From: Sorex araneus
Taxonomy: Eukaryota; Chordata; Mammalia; Eulipotyphla; Soricidae
Length of the DNA: 64,000 nucleotides
Assembly: GCF_027595985.1 (NCBI RefSeq)
Contig: NC_073313.1
Span: forward strand, 216,134,066 to 216,198,065
Reading direction: 5' to 3'
The position numbers were made by a program, and so were the translations under genes. The notes beneath the pieces were generated by a model. It did not search any database and had not been told where the DNA came from. It was given only the letters and a program-made list of their open reading frames with translations. Within the stretch, counting starts at the first letter, position 1. The number at the start of each line of letters is the position of its first letter. Shown in pieces: positions 56,901 to 64,000 of this stretch.

Positions 56901-57210
56901 ACCACAGAGGCTCAATTAAAAACAAACAGCTCAGTAAATATTCAGACAAATGACGTTAATGATCCAATAGTGAGATATAACAATTTTCACAAACTTTCTT
57001 TTACTGAATTTTTTTTATAATTCTGCTTACCATTTTTGTTGTAACAAGCAATGTAAAATAAGGGGACAGGCATAGGATGGGAAGTAACTGGGGACAGTGG
57101 TAGAGGGAAGGTCACACTGGTGGTAGAATTGGTGTTGGGACATTGAATGCCTGAAACAATTGTATTATGAACAACTCTGTAAAGCACAGTGCTTAAAAAT
57201 ATTTTTAAAA
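56901..57210 (+). repeat. Family B 3' end
   Basis: TTGTAACAAGCAATGTAAAA, GTCACACTGGTGGTAGAATT, GTATTATGAACAACTCTG, then A-rich. Similar to 50640-50860. Confidence 0.65.
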
Positions 57211-57400
57211 ATACCAATTTCAGGGCCAGAGTGATAGTATAGTGGGTAAGGCATTTGCATTGCTTGTGGCCCACCCAGGTTTGATCCCTACACACCTATG
57301 TCTTCCTGGGCCATGCCAGGAGTGATTTCTGAGCACTGAGCCCATAGTTACTCCTGAGTCCCACAAGATGTGCCCCACCCATTCCCTCCCAATTTTCAGG
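57211..57400 (+). mobile_element. t1 SINE
   Basis: GGGCCAGAGTGATAGTATAG head, CCATGCCAGGAGTGATTTC body. Flanks CCAATTTCAG and CCAATTTTCAG form a likely target duplication. Confidence 0.82.
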
Positions 57401-57726
57401 TTAGTAGGTCTGTATAGGGCCAAGAATCTTCATTTTTTTCCAGATGTTTATAGGTGACTACACTTTAGCCAAAATCTAGACTGAAAACTGGTAACATATG
57501 TAAAAGTATTTTTAAAGATAACATATTAATCTATGATAATTTTTCTTCTGTCCACAGAAAAAAGAACAGAATTTGTCTGCTGTGATATAAGATTTAACTG
57601 CAATCAAACTTGAGGGGATCAGGGAGTGAGCACACACAGCCATTGTCTCCCTGAGATTCTTGAGTTCCCCAATAATGATTTCATGGAGAAAAAAATAATA
57701 AAAGAATTTTTAAAAAATGATTAATC
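57401..57726. other. AT-rich DNA
   Basis: No feature is recognised. Confidence 0.5.
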
Positions 57727-57900
57727 AGGGGTCAGAGTGACAGTACAACAGGTAGGTCATTTGCCGTGCATATGGTCTACCTGGGCTTGATCCATGCATG
57801 GCACTGTATATGGTCTCCTGAGCTCATTATTAGAGATCTCTGAGCATAGAACCAGGAATCGCCCTGAGCACCACTAGGTGTGACCCCCCAAACCAAAAAG
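57727..57900 (+). mobile_element. t1 SINE
   Basis: GGGGTCAGAGTGACAGTACA, AGGTAGGTCATTTGCC, CACTAGGTGTGACCCCCC, AACCAAAAAGC tail. Confidence 0.85.
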
Positions 57901-57911
57901 CAGTAAATACA

Positions 57912-57955
57912 GGTTGCTTGGCCAAGCGGTCTAAAGCACTGGATTAAGGCTCCAG
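57912..57955 (+). pseudogene. Retroposed 5' half of tRNA-Leu(AAG)
   Basis: GGTTGCTTGGCCAAGCGGTC followed by TAAAGCACTGGATTAAGGC and TCCAG matches the first 44 nt of mammalian tRNA-Leu(AAG) at about 39 positions (from memory): acceptor 5' strand, D arm and anticodon stem-loop. The 3' half (variable and T arms) is absent. CAGTAAATA occurs on both sides (57901-57909 and 57953-57961), overlapping the tRNA end by three bases. The pattern fits a tailless retropseudogene made from a tRNA half. Confidence 0.8.
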
Positions 57956-57961
57956 TAAATA

Positions 57962-58658
57962 AATAAAATAATGAGGAGACAAGAAAGCTAGTGAGAAAGT
58001 ACACAAAGGAGAAAGGAGAATAGACATCCCCACATGTACAAGGAATGAGGCCCAGAGGGGAACACCTATTTTTGCCTCTTTTAATGGTTTCAGACTTCTC
58101 ATCTTTCCTAATCTTTTCCACTCTCCTAAGTGGATTGAAATACACACTGTCAGAAGTCTTGATCATATTTAACGAGTTGCATGGATTATCGTGGTAACTA
58201 TATACTTTTGTGGCAGTAGTGAGCATAAATTTGATTTAATATTTTAATAATCATAAAGCTAAAGTTTGCTCAGTGGTCAACATAAGGCTGAATTGCATCC
58301 TCCCACCCCCAGTCCCAGGTTGTATAGTGTCTGGTGAACTTTCTTTACTACTATAAATTAAGACTTGTGTTTTGATTGAAACTTGAAACCACAGAAGTCT
58401 ATTACTATCATTTATCTTTCTCTACTCTATCCCCTCTGCCCCTCTCCTGATCTTGCACAGACTATTTCCTATCTGCCTATCTAACAAATGTTCTACCAGA
58501 ACTCCTAGTGGTGACTGGAGATTCCATCTTCTAGGTATGGTACTTTTTAGAGACAAGGGAACACATGAAATAAATAGAAAAGAATGGTAATAGGGTGCGT
58601 GAAGAAGAGGTGATAGTTGTAATATGACGAAAATCAGTCTTGTCTAATGGCTTGGAAT
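57962..58658. other. AT-rich DNA
   Basis: No feature is recognised. Confidence 0.5.
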
Positions 58659-58832
58659 TTCTTTGTTTTGCGGCCACATCTAGCTATACTCAGGGTTTAC
58701 TCCTGGCTCAGTTCTTAGGGATAACTTTTGAAAATACTCAGAAGATCACATGTGGTGCTAAGGTTTAAACCTGGATTCACTATATGCAAGACAAGACTCC
58801 TGCTTGCACATATTGCCTCGCGTGATAGTCTT
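58659..58832 (-). mobile_element. t1 SINE, diverged
   Basis: Plus strand: GCGGCCACATCTAGCTATAC, GTTTACTCCTGGCTCAG, GTGCTAAGGTTTAAACC. Confidence 0.75.
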
Positions 58833-58921
58833 TGCAGCCCAACTGAGATTTGATTTGGGGGAGAGTTGAGGGCAGGCAATTTGGGCTACACTAAGTACTT
58901 AGTGGCCATTTATCCCTCTAT

Positions 58922-59184
58922 ACAAGATTGGAGCAATAGTACAACATGTAGGGTGTTTGCCTTGCACGCAGCAGACCCAGGTTTGATTCCTCCTTTCCTC
59001 TCGGAGAGCCCCACAAGCTACCAAGAATATCTCATCTGCACAGCAGAGACTGACAAGCTACCCGAGGCATATCTGATATGCCAAAAACAGTAACAAGTCT
59101 CACAATGGAGACGTTACTGCTGTCCACTCAAGAAAACCAATGAACAACAGGATGACAGTGATACAGTGATACAGTGATGCTGAG
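58922..59184 (+). mobile_element. t2 SINE, short form, full length
   Basis: GATTGGAGCAATAGTACAAC, GTGTTTGCCTTGCACGC, CCTCTCGGAGAGCCCC, GGAGACGTTACTGC, and a tail of CAGTGATACAGTGATACAG repeats. Confidence 0.9.
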
Positions 59185-59297
59185 AAATGAGCACTGGTTG
59201 TTCTCTGAGGATTATATGTGGAGCCAGAGATTCAAAGCCAGGTCAGCCACTTGCAAAGCAAGCACTTTACATTCTGTAATATTCCTCAGGTCCTGAA
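59185..59297 (-). mobile_element. t1 SINE, partial
   Basis: Plus strand: TTCTCTGAGGATTATATGTG, GATTCAAAGCCAGGTCAGCC, GCAAAGCAAGCAC. Confidence 0.65.
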
Positions 59298-60001
59298 GAG
59301 ATATTCAAATCTGGGATCATCTGTTTACAAGCTGCCTAATATTATATAAATTATATTCTTCTTTCTCTTCTGATTTATTTTTTATCCATAGAATTGGACA
59401 AAAAATCCTCATACAGTAGTATCAAGACATAAAATAAATGATCAGAAATCAGTGTAATGCAGCAGTGGGGCTAAAATTAGATTAATAAACATTGAATAAT
59501 TTTATCTATAATTATTAGATATAAAAATGCATCAGTCCAGATGCAGTGGAAGAACTTCAACCACCATATATATTACTCACACATCCTAACATTAATGTTC
59601 TAAAGTTTACATTGACATACATAGTTTTAAATATTCTTGTTAATTCACATAAGAATTTATATCTTAAATATGTAGGATTACTTCCAAAGAAACTACAGGT
59701 ATGTAAAGTGAGACATTATTAAATGTTTTTCTCCTTAATCTTAAAGTTTACAACATTGTTATTCTTAAATCTTAGATCAAATGTTTGGTAAACATGTAAA
59801 TTTTACAATATTTAGACCATTAAACAGAGGATATAAGGCTTGATATAACTTCCAGAGGAAGTATGTGATTTTTATCTGAATAAAATTTTAAAATTAAATA
59901 TGACATTTAAACAATTAATACGATGGCTAGGTAACTTTTACATTTTAATTGGGAATATTATGATATCAAGGAGACAAAGCCTAAAAAAGTTTTTCACATA
60001 T
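59298..60001. other. AT-rich DNA
   Basis: No feature is recognised. Confidence 0.5.
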
Positions 60002-60180
60002 TGTCCCAATTACTCTGTGTTTGGGTTTTTGGACCACACCCAAGTGCTCAGTGCTTGGTCCTGTCTCTGCTTTCAGCAGTCACTCCTGACAAGGCTCAGA
60101 GGACCAGATCTGATGCAGGGATTGAACCCACAGAGGCAAGTACTCTACCCACTGTGCTGTTGTTCTGTCCCAATCACTCT
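60002..60180 (-). mobile_element. t1 SINE with 15-bp target duplication
   Basis: TGTCCCAATTACTCT (60002-60016) and TGTCCCAATCACTCT (60166-60180) flank it. Plus strand core: TTGGACCACACCCAAGTGC, GGGATTGAACCCACAG. Confidence 0.87.
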
Positions 60181-60335
60181 TAATTAACTGAATCCTCTAT
60201 TTCTTTTTCCTGACTGAGATATTACCTAATTTACATTTACAATGTCTTTTTCAGAGACTTCTTTTCTCCAGGTTTTCACCCTTCCTCACACAAAAGCAAT
60301 ATAAAGAAAACAATTCCTTGAAGCTAAAAAATTCA

Positions 60336-60893
60336 GTGTGGTGTTGCATGATTATTCATTTGGTCGGAGGCACAGAGACGAGACAGGCAAGAGGAATGTA
60401 AAGAGCACGAGGGCCAAGGCTCGTTCTGGCTCAAGGGAATGAACGACTACAAGAGGCCTTCTTTTATTCTACTTTTTATCAGTTATATCCTAATGACTTC
60501 ATCACAGAAAAGGACTAATGAGAGTACAAACAGTTATAGGATGAAAGCTATGTTGTCAAAACTATGTTGTAATGATTTAATACATCAGAGGAAGATATGG
60601 ACCTGGACATATAAGCTCTACAAATTATTTCCCCAGCATTCTTGTGGTTGGTTACACATAGGTCAAAGAGAAGGCTCATATTGATACTTGGAGGTCAATC
60701 CAGATTAAGGATGTGTAAAATAGTGTATGACTAGGCGGGTATATGAGAATATGCTGTACTTAATCAGGTCATCCGACTCACAAGTTCTTAGCTTGCCCAC
60801 TTAGTGCGAAGTGGGGCCTCAGTTCTACTTCCTGCTTGCAGGGCAGCATCCAGAGGCTCATCCTAACGTCCTGACTTAGCACCAACAGTGTGG
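60336..60893 (-). mobile_element. Solo LTR (546 bp) with 6-bp target duplication
   Basis: The body 60342-60887 begins TGTTG and ends CAACA, and is flanked by GTGTGG at 60336-60341 and 60888-60893. In minus sense AATAAA (60463-60468) lies about 120 bp before the end, fitting a U3-R-U5 order. Six-base duplications are typical of ERV2/IAP-like elements; class is an inference. No internal retroviral sequence is attached. Confidence 0.75.
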
Positions 60894-61003
60894 GCACCCC
60901 CTTCTCCGCTCCTGCCACCCGCCCCACGAACGACATGTCTTAGACAAGTTTCTTTATTTGAAACTCAGGGCAATCCTTATACATATCAATATATGCCTTT
61001 CTG

Positions 61004-61287
61004 TATTATTGAGAATCAGCACTGCACTATAGTACTGTCGTCCCGTTGTTCATTGACTTGCGCAAGCAGGCACCAGTAACGTCTCCATTGTGAGACTTGT
61101 TGATACTGTTTTTGGCATATTGAAAAAAATGGCACAGGTAGCTTGCCAGGCTCTGCCGAGTGGGTGGGATACTCTCGTAGCTTGCTGTGGTCTCCAAGTG
61201 AGATGGAGAAATCGAACCCAGGTTGGTAGCATGCAAGGCAAAAGCCCTTCCTGTTGTGCTATCATTCCAGTCCCTATTATTGAGAAT
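61004..61287 (-). mobile_element. t2 SINE, short form, with perfect 13-bp target duplication
   Basis: TATTATTGAGAAT at 61004-61016 and 61275-61287. Complete body and head, with an A7 run (61122-61128) replacing part of the CATATTGAATATGCC region. Confidence 0.93.
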
Positions 61288-63427
61288 TACAGATAAAACT
61301 TGTTCAATATTTACTCAGAGGTGGTACACATGAAATAGGCAGTGAACATGAATTTCTACTACTATTTATTATGGAAGAACCAACTCATGTGCCGCCTATT
61401 TTAAGAAGTTTCCTATGGATTCCCGAAGCTGGAAGTATCACTTTCTTTCTTTACTACCTAGAGATAGATTTTATTTATTCTTTTTAACTTCTCTATGTGG
61501 CATTTGGTTTATTCTGTATTCATACTATAGCATCTATATGCAATTTATAGAGAAAATATTTAGGCTTCTAGATTCCTACATGTGCTATGTATCTAGCCAG
61601 GGACTTGCAAATAACAACTGCAATAATGTGTTCAATGGATATTTCTTTAGTAAAATGAAAATCACTTTCTGACAAAGCCCCTTTAAAATTTTCAGTCTGT
61701 ACTTACTGGTTGTCCATGTTTTACCCAACATTTCAAGGCCCCACCAAACCAAATTACTTCAGACACAAAATGTTTCACAATGGTATTCCTCAAGTATGAT
61801 TTATTTACAGCCATAGATAATAGGAAATAAAGAGAGTTACAGCAGATAAAACACAGTAGCTTGTCATGTTAAAAATTAAAGTGTGAAAAGGTATATGAAA
61901 TCATAAGATATATTTTGGGTAGCTTAAGAGAAAAATACAAAGTGCGAAATTCAAGGTTCAGCGACCTGCCTGACTCATCAATTCTTCCCTTCAGAATGGA
62001 CTCATGCAGAAAGGATCGTCAATTGCAATCTCTTTTCTTATTTTTGCTCATTAACACTAATTAGTGGGTGTCTCATAGAGGAAGGGAAGGAATAAATCAA
62101 AAGGCAGAGAAGTAGGAAGGACAAAAGCAAGATGGAAATTGTAAGAAAGAGATTAGGAAACTAAATTGTTGATCAGCAGCACAATATATCTTGCAAAGAA
62201 ATGGAACATGATTTTTTCACTCCCCCTGGAAGTTCAGTCACAGTGCTCTTTAGATCACATAACCTTGAAAATTAGGTAAAAGCCCATATGCAAAAATTGA
62301 TGAACTCCTTATATTCCTATATTTTCACTAACAAGGCTATAGATCTTAAAGTATTCATTTGAACAAAGTAGATAATGTTTTTATGATAATTGAGAAGCTG
62401 CTTTTAATATTTCTCCCTAGAGAGGTTCTATAACTTCACCGAAAGACAATGGCTCAAATGAGAACAATAGGAATTAGACTTCCTAGTAGATTCTATTTTT
62501 AAAGCAGAATATTTTATAGCCAGTTAATAACTACTTTAAAAAAGACACAAAAAACAGTAGTTATCGCTTCTTCATAAATAGAAATAAAGGCCCATTTTTA
62601 AAGGGCACAAATCACCATGATATACATATCTATAAATCTTCCACTAGCATTATCATTAGAGATTAATCTTCACGGCTTACATTTAAAATATCAATTGCAT
62701 TATAATGTTTATGACACAATTAAACTATTTAAGTTCTACACAAAAGTCAAGTGAAGCAAAAGCTAAGGACCTTATTCACAGAACATGTAAAAGCATTTAT
62801 ACACAATCTATTCACAAACGGACCTTAAATTACGATGCATAACTATATGAATACATGATATGGCTTACGTTAAAAGAAATCCAAGTTATTAATTATAAAA
62901 TCTCATAATTTAGACTTAAAAGCTTCTGATTATATTCATTTATAAAATATTGCTTAGCATTACTGAACCCAGGAAGGAAGCAGGTGCAACAGAAAACTCA
63001 TTAGGATATATGTACCCTCACTTTTACTCTTTGATGCTACTTTTGAAGCTTTCCATTCAACGTCTACCTCTCTCAAAGACAAACTCACTTCATCTCACAA
63101 TCATTGGCGAGTTTATACATTTGAAATTTACAGCACCTAACCCTGCTTGAGCTTTCTTGTCCTCTGATAACAAATAAAAGTAGTTCTGCAGTTTGGAGCA
63201 AAGGACAGGCTTTGCACATGCTCAGGCAAAAACTGACAAGGAAGCAGAGTCTCCAAGGGTTGAAGTTTGCTGCTTTATAGTAAAATTATGAAGTCTCATC
63301 AAGTAATGTTATCTGTACAGAAAGAATGTGGGTTTCAATTTTCAGAAGTATTTCTGACACATGTGCAATTCTTGTCTCAAATCCCTTGGTCTATAATATA
63401 TTTTGTTGTATCCTGAAGGGATCAATA
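61288..63427. other. Long stretch without recognised repeat
   Basis: The longest SINE-free interval in the right half of the window. No convincing ORF. It is a candidate for constrained sequence simply because young SINEs are missing. Confidence 0.4.
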
Positions 63428-63700
63428 CACCAGATGGCAAATTCCATTCTCAGTTTTGGTGTCCATCTTCAACAATTGCTGAAAGCGCTCATTAGCTTGG
63501 ATGGTAGATAACATGTGACTTGCATTGTGATGATCCTATGGAAGTTGATGCGTTAGTGCTTCAACACCCTGGGGGCAGATGAAGGTTGATCCAGTGGTTT
63601 CAAGAACAGGTTTTGCCATGCTATTCCAGTGAGAGTTACAATAGATTGTTCATCAGGTCACATAGCCACGGCTGTTATGCTCCACTGAAGTTATAGGACA
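63428..63700 (-). pseudogene. Possible decayed coding-like fragment
   Basis: Minus-strand frames read coding-like stretches in two registers: TAVAM-stop-PDEQSIVTLTGIAWQ near 63660-63600 and, after a shift, STIQANERFQQLLKMDTKT near 63515-63455. The protein is not recognised. If real, it has at least one stop and one frameshift. A 3' UTR or chance is equally possible. Confidence 0.25.
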
Positions 63701-64000
63701 TCAACTATATGTCTGGCTTTGTACCTGAATATTTAAATAACAAGGATAATCTAAATAGCCTTTTCTTTTGAGCTTTAATTTTTTTTTCAAATAATTTTGT
63801 TTTTTTACTCTCATTTTATGTAAGAGTTGAAATAATTATAAATCTGATATTTTATAAAAGAAAGAAAGAATTTTAAGTGACTTTTCTTCTGTGATATATT
63901 TCATAAACACCTGGCTATAATTGAATACAAGGTGATGAAAATTTTAACTGTTCACATTGTCCTTAAAGTATTTCTGGCTTGATTGAAGAAGGAAACATTA
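63701..64000. other. AT-rich DNA
   Basis: No feature is recognised. Confidence 0.5.

Overview
This is a 64 kb window of mammalian, repeat-dominated intergenic or intronic DNA. The dispersed repeats point to a shrew, most likely the common shrew Sorex araneus. The evidence is an abundant tRNA-headed SINE whose tail matches an RTE-clade LINE, plus copies of that RTE LINE. From memory, there is a published report of an RTE retrotransposon (RTE1_Sar) shared by the common shrew and parasitic nematodes. No bacterial, plasmid or phage features are present. No intact host protein-coding gene is visible. The only candidate host coding sequence is one putative terminal exon at 31.7 kb (+), and a decayed coding-like patch lies at 63.5 kb (-).

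Repeat names used here: t1 SINE = tRNA-like head plus a CCATATGG/CAGGAG-type body and A-rich tail. t2 SINE = the same kind of head plus a body ending CGAGCAAATCGATGAAC and (GTGACA)n; its long form also carries the RTE 5' leader. Mini-L1 = an ORF-less element with GC-rich 5' modules joined to the L1 3' UTR. Family B = another GC-rich, TA-microsatellite, L1-like composite.

Layout. 0.2-2.2 kb: an internally deleted RTE LINE (+) meets a shorter RTE/SINE intermediate (-) tail to tail. 3-5.75 kb: family B units, with a complete mini-L1 inserted into one of them and long-form t2 SINEs. 5.8-6.3 kb: a perfect 52-bp inverted repeat. 6.74-12.52 kb: a full-length L1 on the minus strand with 16-bp target duplications, intact ORF1 and an uninterrupted ORF2 frame that has no AUG at its usual start. 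12.9-18.2 kb: SINEs in AT-rich DNA. 18.8-23.3 kb: two older, 5'-truncated L1s. 23.5-24.6 kb: a second complete mini-L1 with tandem 350-bp monomers. 26.1 kb: an RTE 3' fragment. 31.7-32.2 kb: putative terminal exon and 3' UTR with AATAAA. 34-36 kb: family B. 42-49 kb: a degraded endogenous retrovirus region (integrase remnant, LTR-like sequences) broken up by SINEs and family B. 51.8 kb: a roughly 250-bp AAAG microsatellite. 52.9-54.0 kb: a third, chimeric mini-L1. 54.06-56.1 kb: about 2 kb of degenerate TTAGGG-like repeat. 57.9 kb: a retroposed 5' half of tRNA-Leu(AAG). 60.3-60.9 kb: a solo LTR with 6-bp target duplication.

The elements form a retrotransposon ecosystem. L1 supplies machinery and 3' ends for mini-L1s and probably the tRNA half. 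The RTE LINE supplies the ends of the t2 SINE. The least explained parts are the ORF-less modular mini-L1s, the RTE-to-SINE intermediates, the perfect inverted repeat and the telomere-like tract. All identifications are by eye; no alignments or searches were run.
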